Shown here: positions 1 to 7,058 of the stretch, in pieces
Position numbering within the stretch: the first letter of the stretch is position 1
Layout: every line of letters begins with the position of its first letter
NCBI GenBank assembly: GCA_024404415.1
Contig: JAKSPX010000013.1
Span: 1-13,893, forward strand
Direction of reading: 5' to 3'
Length of the DNA stretch: 13,893 nucleotides
From: Clostridia bacterium
GTDB taxonomy: Bacteria > Bacillota > Clostridia > Oscillospirales > QAMX01
Notes under the pieces: generated by a model
Told to the model about the DNA's origin: nothing
The model's input: the letters and a program-made list of their open reading frames with translations, nothing else
Database searches by the model: none
Made by a program: the position numbers and the translations under genes

Positions 1-91
1 GTTCGCAAACTGGTTTGTACCCACAGCCAACGCTGCGGCGCTGGCTCGGAATGACGGGGGCTTGTGCATTTGGCGATGGCCCTTTTTGTTT
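1..91. repeat. Intergenic tail with a GC-rich hairpin, possible dispersed repeat
   Basis: This gap lies downstream of the minus-strand hydrolase and holds no gene. Positions 25-33 (AGCCAACGC) and 38-46 (GCGCTGGCT) form a 9-bp stem with one A-C mismatch and a 4-nt loop. It is followed by TCGGAATGACGGGGG, read on the other strand as CCCCCGTCATTCCGA. Strings of the type GTCATTC(C/T)GAG are familiar to me as dispersed intergenic repeats in many bacterial genomes, which is recollection rather than a search. A shorter dyad, CAAAC-tg-GTTTG, sits at 6-17. On the minus strand no T-tract follows the stem, so a classic intrinsic terminator for the hydrolase operon is not evident. Confidence 0.35.
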
Positions 92-1015
92 TTATAAGAG
101 GTTTTCTATCCAGTTTTTCAGATCTTCAAATACCGTTTTGTAGTCAAGCTCGTTTAAGATCTCGTGGCGGTCGCCCTGATAAAGCTTCATTTCGACGTTG
201 GTCAGACCTGCGGCGAGGTAGCCTTCATAGGCCTTTTTCACGCCTTTGCCGGACTGCCCGACCGGGTCGTCGCTGCCGGAGACCAAAAGAAGCGGGAGGT
301 CTTTCGGCGTTTTTTCGATGTTCGCGGGCTTCTGGATGGCCTCAATCACCGAGAAGAGGTGATAAAAGCCGTCGAGCGTGAATTTGTAGGTGCACCACGG
401 GTCGTGAATGTATTTATCGACGATGCTTTCATCCTTGGTGAGCCAGTCGCAGGGGGTGCGGGCGGGCTCAAAGGCCTTGTTGTTGGAGGAGAAGGCCATG
501 GAATCCACCAGTTTCGAGCGGTGGCGCCAGCCTTTGAAGAGGGCGATCAGGCGGCAGATCAGCTTGCCGGCTTTGAGAGCCGCCGTCGGCTGGCTGCCGG
601 TGCCCATGATGATCGCGCCTTTCAGACCCTCGGCATAGTGCATGAGGTAGAAGCGCGAGAGGAAGGAACCCATGCTGTGGCCCATGAGGAAATAGGGGAC
701 GCCGGGATATTGCTCCGTGACGAGCTCCCGGAGGGTGTGCATATCCCGGGTGACGATGTCCAACCCGCCGGGATGCTTGAAATAGCCGTGATCTTCGTCC
801 GACGTGACCGAGCGGCCGTGCCCCAAATGGTCGTTGCCGACGACCAGAATGCCGTTGGCGGAGAGATATTCCGCGAAGCGGGCGTAGCGGCCGATGTATT
901 CGACCATGCCGTGGCTGATCTGCAAAATGGCCTTGATATCGCCCTCGGGCGTCCACGAGGTCGCGTAGATCAGGGTTTTCCCGTCGGAGGAGAGAAAGGT
1001 GAAATCGTTTTTCAT
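92..1015 (-). CDS. Alpha/beta hydrolase, monoacylglycerol-lipase/S33 type
   Basis: A 307-residue serine hydrolase with the full alpha/beta-hydrolase fold signature. Visible are HGMVEY (35-40, oxyanion region), GHGRS (65-69), the nucleophile elbow GHSMGSF with Ser114, the acid in SGSDDPVG (probably Asp250) and the base in GDRHE (His284). The layout matches the Hydrolase_4/serine-aminopeptidase S33 group, which includes monoacylglycerol lipases and lysophospholipases. The natural substrate cannot be read from sequence, though an ester of a lipid or small molecule is the usual guess. There is no signal peptide, so it is cytoplasmic. It is the last gene of the minus-strand operon, starting 3 nt after the stop of the Asp-box gene. 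Its AAAGGAG ribosome site (1022-1028) lies inside the 3' end of that gene with a 6-nt spacer, so translation is probably coupled. Confidence 0.9.
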   Translation of the reverse strand: MKNDFTFLSSDGKTLIYATSWTPEGDIKAILQISHGMVEYIGRYARFAEYLSANGILVVGNDHLGHGRSVTSDEDHGYFKHPGGLDIVTRDMHTLRELVTEQYPGVPYFLMGHSMGSFLSRFYLMHYAEGLKGAIIMGTGSQPTAALKAGKLICRLIALFKGWRHRSKLVDSMAFSSNNKAFEPARTPCDWLTKDESIVDKYIHDPWCTYKFTLDGFYHLFSVIEAIQKPANIEKTPKDLPLLLVSGSDDPVGQSGKGVKKAYEGYLAAGLTNVEMKLYQGDRHEILNELDYKTVFEDLKNWIENLL

Positions 1016-1018
1016 ACG

Positions 1019-2113
1019 TTACTCCTTTTCTATCGTTTCGATCCAGAGGTGCATCTGGTTGCAGGTGCCGCACCACACGCCGGGAAGCGGATCGCGGTAG
1101 TTCTCGGAATATTCCACCAGCGCGCGGTTTTTGCCGTCGGGGCAGGCGATGACGAGGTTATTCGAGTAGAAGCAGGCGGGGCGTCCGTCCACCAATATGG
1201 TGCCTTCGTCCCAGTGCATGCCGTCGGCGGAGGTGTAGAAGACGAATGCGCCGCTCCCGGCTTCGTTTTCGCCCGCACGGCCGTGGAGGATATACTGCCC
1301 GTCGAGGATCATGACTTGCGGGTTGCGGATCTTGTTTGCCACGTAGGAAAGCTCCGGCTTTTCCCAGGTCTTGCCGCCGTCGAAGGTCTTGACGGTGTCC
1401 ATGTTATACTGGTCTTCGACGTTATAGAGGTAGGCGGTGATGCTGCCGTCCGGGTTTTCGATCAGGTTGCCGTAGCCGTTCTTGCCGCCGTCACCGATGG
1501 GGAGTTTAGATACCTCCTCAAAGGTCTTGCCGCAATCGGTGCTTTTATAAAAGCGGTAGGCTTCCCCCAAGAATTCCTTTCCGCAACACTGGAGGACGTA
1601 GATCACGCCGTCCTTTAAGATCGCGTCGTAGATGCGGCCGCGGTAGGGGGAGAATTCCCTGGGTTCGCCCCACGTCTCGCCGCCGTCTTCGGAACGGACG
1701 TAATAGGGCGTGAGGTAGGGCTCGTAGCAGATCTCCCGCTCGGTACTGCCGCGGACGCAGAAGGCGGTGATGCTGCCGTCGGGCGCGGTGATGACTTTTT
1801 CGACCCCGACGATGAAGAGACCTTCCATCAAAGCGTCCCACGAGAAGGGGAAGGTGCGCGGGGCGGAGAAAGTCTTGCCGTAATCCTCCGAAAAACGGTA
1901 TTCCATGTAGCCGAAGCCGGAGTGTCCGCCGCAGCGCTTGGCAGAGGTGTTGGGGCTGAAGTCGATGATCTTCCCCGGCGCGATCTCCGAAAGGCCGTGG
2001 CCGACGTGACCGCTGCGGCCTTCTTTTTCGCGGTCGCAGAAGATCTCGGGCTCGCTGAGGTGAATATCGTGTACGACGCCGTGAATGATCTGTTCGTGGA
2101 TGAGCATTTTCAT
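1019..2113 (-). CDS. Asp-box (BNR/sialidase-like) beta-propeller protein
   Basis: A 364-residue protein with about five Asp-box repeats of the SxDxGxTW type: SEDYGKTF (75-82), SEDGGETW (141-148), STDCGKTF (191-198), a form lacking the first Ser at 243-250 (FDGGKTW), and a degenerate SADGMHW (295-301). This spacing is typical of a six-bladed propeller of the sialidase/BNR superfamily. I do not see a convincing full set of catalytic sialidase residues (arginine triad, Tyr/Glu pair), so calling it a sialidase would be over-annotation. It could be a glycoside hydrolase of another type or a binding protein. No signal peptide or anchor is present, so it is predicted intracellular. The chosen ATG has a GAAGG site at 2123-2127, 9 nt upstream; an in-frame ATG two codons later is less well spaced. 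It sits 29 nt after the transporter and 3 nt before the hydrolase. Confidence 0.8.
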   Translation of the reverse strand: MKMLIHEQIIHGVVHDIHLSEPEIFCDREKEGRSGHVGHGLSEIAPGKIIDFSPNTSAKRCGGHSGFGYMEYRFSEDYGKTFSAPRTFPFSWDALMEGLFIVGVEKVITAPDGSITAFCVRGSTEREICYEPYLTPYYVRSEDGGETWGEPREFSPYRGRIYDAILKDGVIYVLQCCGKEFLGEAYRFYKSTDCGKTFEEVSKLPIGDGGKNGYGNLIENPDGSITAYLYNVEDQYNMDTVKTFDGGKTWEKPELSYVANKIRNPQVMILDGQYILHGRAGENEAGSGAFVFYTSADGMHWDEGTILVDGRPACFYSNNLVIACPDGKNRALVEYSENYRDPLPGVWCGTCNQMHLWIETIEKE

Positions 2114-2142
2114 GAGGTATGACCTTCTTTTTTATGTAGTCG

Positions 2143-3024
2143 TCAGAGGAAGAGGCAGGTGCCGATAAAGCAGAGGATGACGCTGAAGATCAGCTTTTTG
2201 GAGACTTTTTCCTTGAAAAAGAGCATCCCGGCGATGGTGGAAAGCACGATGGAGCCGCCGGTGATGAAGGGATATAATACCGAGGCCGGAAGGCGGGATG
2301 CGCCGAGGAGCTGGAGCATATAGGAAAGGCCCGATACGAAGGCCGAGGCGATCGTGATGAGGAGAACGGTCTTGGAGGCGGAGGAAGGCTTTTTATCTTC
2401 ATTTTCTTTGTTGAAGGCGCGGAAGAGAAGAAACGTCAGCCCGGAGAGGATCACTTTCATGATGCCGGTGTAGATGACGAATTCGTTGGCCGAGACCGGG
2501 GAGTGGACAAGGTCGATCTGGTGGAGCTTGGAGACCACGCTGACAAAGCCGTTGAGGATAAAGACCGCCGCGCAGTAAAGGATCAGCTTGCCGTCGATTT
2601 TTCCTTCCGCCATGTTGGAGGAGACGACGGCGACGAGAATGAGGATCAGGCCGACCAGACGAAGAACGGAGAAATCCTCGTGCAAGAAGAGCAGGCCGTA
2701 GACGTAGGGAATGGTCATGCCGCCGGACATGAGGGCGAGGGTGTAGTAAGCCATGTTGCCGGTTTTGAGGATGCGGAAGCCGATGAGGCTATATAGGATG
2801 CAGAGCGAGGACATGGCGGCGGCCATCAGAACCGAGAAAAGCGAGAAATGGAGCCTGCAGCCGTTTATGAAGAAGAAAATGACGGCGGTGAAAAGGCCGA
2901 TGAGGACGTTGAAGACGAGACCGGTCGTAAAGGCGGTACCCATGCGCTTCTGGTAGAGCTTCTGGAGGGAAAAATCCACCGCGAGCAATAACACGGCCGC
3001 CGTGACCATCAGATAGGATTGCAT
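2143..3024 (-). CDS. DMT/EamA-family membrane transporter
   Basis: A 293-residue, strongly hydrophobic protein with about ten membrane segments in two halves, separated by a charged cytoplasmic loop near 205-218 (NKENEDKKPSSASK). The C-terminal part, with LPASVLYPFITGGSIVLST followed by FFKEKVSKK, is the typical end of EamA/drug-metabolite transporter (SMR-like) proteins. These export or import small metabolites; the substrate is not readable here. It is the first gene of the three-gene minus-strand operon. AAAGGAG (3033-3039) lies 8 nt before the ATG and a good sigma-A promoter lies further upstream (3060-3087). Its place ahead of an Asp-box protein and a hydrolase suggests it moves a substrate or product of those enzymes, which is inference. 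Confidence 0.85.
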   Translation of the reverse strand: MQSYLMVTAAVLLLAVDFSLQKLYQKRMGTAFTTGLVFNVLIGLFTAVIFFFINGCRLHFSLFSVLMAAAMSSLCILYSLIGFRILKTGNMAYYTLALMSGGMTIPYVYGLLFLHEDFSVLRLVGLILILVAVVSSNMAEGKIDGKLILYCAAVFILNGFVSVVSKLHQIDLVHSPVSANEFVIYTGIMKVILSGLTFLLFRAFNKENEDKKPSSASKTVLLITIASAFVSGLSYMLQLLGASRLPASVLYPFITGGSIVLSTIAGMLFFKEKVSKKLIFSVILCFIGTCLFL

Positions 3025-3059
3025 AAGCTTGACTCCTTTGAAAAACAGGTGATACCCCT

Positions 3060-3087
3060 ATTATACCGATTTCCGCGCGGATTGCAA
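3060..3087 (-). promoter_or_regulatory. Sigma-A promoter of the transporter operon
   Basis: Read on the minus strand: -35 TTGCAA (3082-3087), a 16-nt spacer, and a perfect -10 TATAAT (3060-3065). It precedes the AAAGGAG site and ATG of the transporter. It lies back to back with the plus-strand promoter whose -35 starts at 3100. Confidence 0.75.
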
Positions 3088-3099
3088 GATGATCCCGGC

Positions 3100-3128
3100 T
3101 TGAAACGGGGCAAAAGATATGCTATACT
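3100..3128 (+). promoter_or_regulatory. Sigma-A promoter of the cysteine desulfidase family gene
   Basis: -35 TTGAAA (3100-3105), exactly 17 nt, then extended -10 TGc-TATACT (3120-3128). The likely start site is near 3135, giving a leader of about 22 nt before the ATG at 3157. The core ATGCTATACTG (3119-3129) is identical to the one at 12951-12961 in front of the SDR gene. Confidence 0.8.
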
Positions 3129-3156
3129 GTCAAAAAAAGTCGATGCGGAGGACGGA

Positions 3157-4428
3157 ATGGAAAAAGACATTTACCAAAGCTATCTGGATATCCTCAGAGA
3201 GGAACTGGTCCCGGCTATGGGCTGTACCGAGCCGATCGCGGTCGCCTATGCGGGGGCGCTGGCGCGGGAGGCACTCGGAAAGCTCCCGGAAAAGGTTTGC
3301 CTGACGGTAAGCGGCAATATCGTGAAGAATGTCAAGAGCGTCATCGTGCCGCACACCGGCGGCCGCAGGGGACTCCGCACGGCGGTGGCGGCGGGCATCG
3401 TGTATGGCAATGCCGCGCGTGAGCTGGAGGTGCTGGCGGATGCGTCGGAGGAGGAGATCGCCGGATTGGATGATTTTCTCGCAAAGACAGACCTCTCCGT
3501 CGGGGAATCGGATGCGAAAAATCCCTTTGACATCCGCATTCGTGTGGCGGCGGGGGCGGATTCCGCCTTCGTCCGCATCATCGGCCACCACACCAACGTG
3601 GTGATCGTCGAGAAAAACGGCGAAAGACGGGTGGACAAGCCGTTTCGGGATGAAGCGGTGTCCCCCGCGGCGAATCGGGAGCTTCTGAATGTGGCGGACA
3701 TCGTCCGTTTCGCCGACGAAGTGGCGGTCGGGGACGTGGAAGCGCTCCTGAAAAGGCAGATCGAATTGAATATGGCCATCGCGTCGGAAGGCCTTCGCCA
3801 TCCCTACGGGGCGGATATCGGAAAGATCCTTTTGAAATCCTATGGTGACAGCGTGCAGAACCGCGCCAAAGCCTGGGCGGCAGCCGGGTCGGACGCGAGG
3901 ATGAACGGCTGTGAGCTCCCCGTCGTCATCAATTCCGGCAGCGGCAATCAGGGCATGACCGCTTCGGTGCCGGTGATTGTCTACGCAAAGGAGCTCGGCG
4001 TGTCGGAGGAGCTTCTTTACCGGGCACTGGTGGTCTCCAACCTCATTACGATCCATTTGAAGACCGGCATCGGCAGCCTCTCCGCTTATTGCGGTGCGAC
4101 CAGCGCGGGCGCCGGGGCAGGCGCGGGAATCTGCTATCTTTATGGCGGAAAGTATGACGAGATCGCCCACACGGTGGTCAATGCGTTGGCCATCAATTCC
4201 GGCATGATCTGCGACGGCGCGAAAGCGAGCTGCGCGGCCAAGATCGCCTCGGCGGTGGAGGCGGGCTTGCTCGGCTGGCAGATGTACCGCAATGCAAGCG
4301 AATTTGTCGGCGGCGACGGCATCGTGGTCAAAGGCGTCGAAAACACCATCCGCGCGGTCAGTCAGGTCGCACGCGAAGGGATGCGCTCCACCGACGACGA
4401 GATCATACGCCTCATGATGAAGACTTGA
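3157..4428 (+). CDS. L-cysteine desulfidase family protein (CyuA/UPF0597, Fe-S)
   Basis: A 423-residue protein of the CyuA/YhaM (UPF0597) family, related to archaeal L-cysteine desulfidase and to Fe-S L-serine dehydratase alpha chains. The expected reaction is breakdown of L-cysteine to pyruvate, ammonia and sulfide on a labile [4Fe-4S] cluster in the cytoplasm. The N-terminal MGCTEP motif carries Cys23. Later cysteines at 312, 352 and 359 keep a spacing that fits the family's cluster ligands. The glycine-rich SGSGNQG (260-266) and GATSAGAGAGAG (313-324) segments are also typical. The start is the ATG at 3157, with GGAGG at 3147-3151 (5-nt spacer) and a promoter just upstream. Reading frame runs open back to 3019, but that would overlap the promoter. 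L-serine could be the true substrate. It is a single-gene unit ending in a hairpin shared with the M20 peptidase. Confidence 0.88.
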   Translation: MEKDIYQSYLDILREELVPAMGCTEPIAVAYAGALAREALGKLPEKVCLTVSGNIVKNVKSVIVPHTGGRRGLRTAVAAGIVYGNAARELEVLADASEEEIAGLDDFLAKTDLSVGESDAKNPFDIRIRVAAGADSAFVRIIGHHTNVVIVEKNGERRVDKPFRDEAVSPAANRELLNVADIVRFADEVAVGDVEALLKRQIELNMAIASEGLRHPYGADIGKILLKSYGDSVQNRAKAWAAAGSDARMNGCELPVVINSGSGNQGMTASVPVIVYAKELGVSEELLYRALVVSNLITIHLKTGIGSLSAYCGATSAGAGAGAGICYLYGGKYDEIAHTVVNALAINSGMICDGAKASCAAKIASAVEAGLLGWQMYRNASEFVGGDGIVVKGVENTIRAVSQVAREGMRSTDDEIIRLMMKT

Positions 4429-4434
4429 AAAAGC

Positions 4435-4464
4435 GACCCTCGCGCCAAAGTTGGCGTGAGGGTC
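4435..4464. terminator. Bidirectional hairpin terminator between convergent genes
   Basis: GACCCTCGCGCC (4435-4446) pairs with GGCGTGAGGGTC (4453-4464): 12 bp with one G-U pair and a 6-nt loop. On the minus strand the stem is followed by a run of five T (complement of 4428-4432), a good intrinsic terminator for the M20 peptidase whose stop is at 4471. On the plus strand the following TTATGTTT is a weaker U-tract for the desulfidase family gene. Confidence 0.8.
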
Positions 4465-4470
4465 TTATGT

Positions 4471-5601
4471 TTACATCTCAAAATAGGTGGCGATGAGGGA
4501 CATCATGAATTCCAGACCCGGCTTGAGGCTTTCGATGTCGCACCATTCGCCGACCGTGTGCGCGCCGCCGCTTTTGGTCGAGCCGACGCAGACCGCCGGG
4601 ATGCCCTTGAAGAGCGGGTAGTTGGCGTCGGTGGAGCCTGCGTGAAGGTGGGTCTCGTACCCGAGAGCGGCGTAGCATTTTTTCACGCGGTCGATCAATG
4701 CCTGATGGCGCGCAGGGTCGACTTTGCCGCTGCAGGGGCGTTCGCCGAGGAGGTCGACGGTGATCTTCACGCCGGTCGCCTCATAAGCCGCGATGACTTT
4801 TTTGAACATATTCCGCATGTTCTCCATGCATTCGAGGTCGTCGGAACGGTATTCATAGAGCATTTCGCACGACTGGGCGATGGTGTTGACCGAGGTGCCG
4901 CCCGAGATGCCGCCGACGTTGTAGGTGGTCCTGCTGCCGTCCTTCTCGGGCACCTTGACCGAGTAGAGGGTCTCGATCAGGGAGGCCATGACGCGGATGG
5001 CGTTGCGGTTGCCGAAATTGCCGTAGGAGTGGCCGCCCTCGGTCTCGACCGTGACCTTGTAGCGGTCGGAGCCGACGGCGCGGCTGCAGCAGCCGCCGAG
5101 GTCACCGTCAAAGGTGATGAAATCCTTAATGCGGTCGCCGTAGGTGTCGACAATGGCGCGGGAGCCCTTGAGGTTGCCGAGCCCCTCCTCGCAGGAATTG
5201 GCGACGAAGAGGACGCCGCATTTGGGGGTGAGAGCATTCTTTATAAAATAGCGCGCCGCGAGCATGAGCTGGGCGAGGCGGGCGGTGTCGTCGCTGATGC
5301 CGGGGCAGTAAAAGCGCCCGTTTTCCTCGCGGAGGTCAAGCGGCACGTCCTCGGAAAAAACCAGGTCGGTGTGCGCCATGACGACGACAAGGTCGTTATC
5401 CGCGGTCACATGGTACGGCCAGATGACGTTTTTCGCGTAGTCGACGAAGATATTTTCGCCTCCGTTGGCCTCCATCCATGCCTTGACGAAGGCGACGCGC
5501 TTATCCTCGTGGTGCGAGGGCGCGGGGATGACGGCAAGCGTGCGGAGAAGGTCTTTTAATTCCTCGTGACACAGGACGGAATATTCTTTGAAATCAGACA
5601 T
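4471..5601 (-). CDS. M20-family zinc metallopeptidase
   Basis: A 376-residue M20 peptidase/deacylase (PepT/CPG2/ArgE type), a cytoplasmic dinuclear zinc enzyme that cuts di- or tripeptides or N-acyl amino acids. Visible motifs in order are AHTD (His77, Asp79), GISDD (bridging Asp104), the catalytic/metal pair Glu138-Glu139 in SCEEG, a metal Asp in FDGD (165-167) and a late metal His348 in GGAHTVGEW. The dimerisation insert with GGHSYGNFGNRNA lies at 189-201. The start is the ATG at 5601, with GGAGG (complement of 5609-5613) 7 nt upstream. The frame is open to 5661, but a start there would lie in the promoter. It stands alone, with a promoter at 5633-5661 and a terminator hairpin 7 nt after its stop. 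Substrate is not decided by sequence. Confidence 0.88.
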   Translation of the reverse strand: MSDFKEYSVLCHEELKDLLRTLAVIPAPSHHEDKRVAFVKAWMEANGGENIFVDYAKNVIWPYHVTADNDLVVVMAHTDLVFSEDVPLDLREENGRFYCPGISDDTARLAQLMLAARYFIKNALTPKCGVLFVANSCEEGLGNLKGSRAIVDTYGDRIKDFITFDGDLGGCCSRAVGSDRYKVTVETEGGHSYGNFGNRNAIRVMASLIETLYSVKVPEKDGSRTTYNVGGISGGTSVNTIAQSCEMLYEYRSDDLECMENMRNMFKKVIAAYEATGVKITVDLLGERPCSGKVDPARHQALIDRVKKCYAALGYETHLHAGSTDANYPLFKGIPAVCVGSTKSGGAHTVGEWCDIESLKPGLEFMMSLIATYFEM

Positions 5602-5632
5602 GACGATGCCTCCGTAAACGATTGATAGAGGT

Positions 5633-5661
5633 ATTGTATAGAAATCCGGATTGCTTGTCAA
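5633..5661 (-). promoter_or_regulatory. Sigma-A promoter of the M20 peptidase
   Basis: On the minus strand: consensus -35 TTGACA (5656-5661), 17 nt, -10 TACAAT (5633-5638). It is the closest to consensus in the window. Its -35 lies only 5 nt from the -35 of the divergent plus-strand promoter, so polymerase binding at the two is likely to compete. Confidence 0.8.
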
Positions 5662-5666
5662 GATGC

Positions 5667-5695
5667 TTGCATAAAGGAGCGGATAATGTTATACT
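5667..5695 (+). promoter_or_regulatory. Sigma-A promoter of the URO-D-like gene
   Basis: -35 TTGCAT (5667-5672), 17 nt, extended -10 TGt-TATACT (5687-5695). The core ATGTTATACTG (5686-5696) differs by one base from the cores at 3119 and 12951. The leader to the ATG at 5723 is about 21 nt and contains an AAGGA ribosome site. The promoter is intact although the gene behind it is frameshifted. Confidence 0.78.
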
Positions 5696-5722
5696 GAGAA
5701 AAAAAGAAAGAAGGATAAAAGA

Positions 5723-6965
5723 ATGGAGCTTTCCCAAAAAGATATTGCCGTATTGCGTGAAGTCGCGTCAAAATACATGGGCTATGCCACCCTTCCCGTG
5801 CAGGACGAAAAGCGCCGCCTCTGGAGATGCCTGAACGCAGGCCACATGGAAAAGCCGCTGGTCACCATCGACCAGATGCCCTGGAACGAATTGGACGTGG
5901 ATGGGAGCTTGACTTGCAGGGTCGAAAACCCCTATTTCCGCCGCGTGGAAGAGTGGATGCGTATGGAGACCTACAAGTGGGAGCACCTCCCGGTCGACAT
6001 GGTGCTGAATCCCTATATCCTCCTGCCGCGCCCGATCCGGAATACCGGCTACGGCGTTTCAAACATGGTGCATACGCTCGCCACCGATCCGCAAAACTCC
6101 GTGGTCGCCAGCAGTTTGATAACCAGTTCGAGGAAAGGGAGGATGTCGAGAAGATCAAGGATCCGGTCATCACCATTGACCGCGATCTGGAAAAGGACAT
6201 CATCGAGACGGCCAACATGGTCTTTGCGGGCATCGCCCCCGGTGAAAATGCAGGGCATCATCATGCACCTCGGCCTCTGGGACGCCATTACCCAGTGGAT
6301 GGGCGTGACCAACTGCTATATCGAGCTGATGGATCGCCCGGAGCTGATGCACGCCATCATGGACCGGCTGACCAACGCCGCCATCGCGGGTGTGAAGCAG
6401 ATCAACGAGCTTGGCCTTTATGATATCAACACCAATATGTGCCATGCTCCTATACCTTCGGCGACCTCCCGGGTGATACCTGCGATAAGGATAATCCCAC
6501 CACCAAAGACGGGTGGGCGTTCGGCCTTGCCCAGCTTTTCTCCTCGGTCTCCCCGGCCATCACCGCCGAATTCGAGGTGCCCTATATGCAGCGCCTCTTC
6601 CCGTATTTCGGCGCGATCTATTATGGATGCTGCGACCGCCTCGATGACCGGCTCGATATCATTTACCGTATGCCCGGCATCCGCAAGATCTCCTGCAGCC
6701 CGTGGAGCGACAGGAAAAGTTCGCCGAAAAGCTCGACCCGAAATACATCATGTCCAATAAACCCAACCCGGCGCTCCTTGCGGGCGACGTGTTTGACGAG
6801 GAAGAGGTCAGAAAGGATCTCCGCCGCACCATCAAGGCGGCCAGATCCAATGGATTGAACCTCGAAATGCTCTTAAAAGACATCAGCACGGTGAAATACG
6901 AGCCGCAGAGACTCTGGAGATGGGCGGAGATCGCCGCCGAAGAAACCGCGAACGCAGCGCTGTAA
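5723..6965 (+). pseudogene. Uroporphyrinogen-decarboxylase-like protein, four frameshifts
   Basis: The gene starts normally (AAGGA at 5711-5715, 7 nt before the ATG) and encodes a protein of the URO-D/cobalamin-dependent methyltransferase fold, of the kind found in anaerobic Firmicutes. The coding signal changes frame four times. A missing base near 6107 breaks it before QQFDNQ; an extra base in the C/G run 6236-6242 restores the frame before VKMQGII; a base is missing near 6445, before SYTFGD; another near 6713, before EKFAEKL. Repaired, it gives about 414 residues without a stop, including LMDRPELMHAIM, PYFGAIYYGCCDRL and KISCSPWSDR. As it stands only the first ~128 residues would be made in phase. 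Either it is a very recent pseudogene or the assembly is poor here. URO-D-like members of such clusters need not act in haem synthesis. It precedes the NagB-like gene by 93 bp. Confidence 0.85.
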
Positions 6966-6969
6966 AAAA

Positions 6970-7034
6970 GTTAGGAGTGAGGAATGAGGAGTTAGGAGTT
7001 AAATCCGCAGCAACTCACTTCTCACTCATAATAT
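6970..7034. repeat. Degenerate heptamer-type repeat with opposed arms
   Basis: Positions 6970-7000 are built of near-identical 7-8 nt units (TTAGGAG, TGAGGAA, TGAGGAG, TTAGGAG). After an 11-nt gap (7001-7011, AAATCCGCAGC), positions 7012-7030 carry the same kind of unit on the opposite strand (read in reverse complement as TGAGTGAGAAGTGAGTT). The two arms form an imperfect inverted repeat. Such TTAGGAG/TGAGGAA strings look like dispersed short tandem repeats of some Firmicutes and cyanobacteria. It ends just before the ribosome site of the NagB-like gene. Confidence 0.6.
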
Positions 7035-7058
7035 TCATATCAAGGAGGTACATGGATT

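Noticed and set aside
164..1618. Long plus-strand open frame (484 codons) antisense to the hydrolase and Asp-box genes
   Set aside because: It spans two genes with clear motifs on the other strand, has no ribosome site and encodes low-complexity Val/Ala/Gly-rich sequence typical of antisense frames in GC-rich DNA.
3019..3156. Longer N-terminus for the cysteine desulfidase family protein
   Set aside because: It would run through the promoter at 3100-3128, and GGAGG is correctly placed only for the ATG at 3157.
3130..4170. Minus-strand open frame opposite the cysteine desulfidase family gene
   Set aside because: Shadow of a gene with family motifs, promoter and ribosome site on the plus strand.
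4456..5559. Plus-strand open frame of 367 codons opposite the M20 peptidase
   Set aside because: The peptidase has all its metal motifs on the minus strand; the antisense product is Val/Ala/Asp-biased with no recognisable motif.
5827..6858. Separate small genes at 5827-6423, 6439-6858 and 6702-6965
   Set aside because: They are consecutive pieces of one URO-D-like protein in different frames, without ribosome sites of their own.
7004..7032. Promoter with CATAAT at 7027-7032 ahead of the NagB-like gene
   Set aside because: No acceptable -35 at 16-18 nt and no TGn extension.
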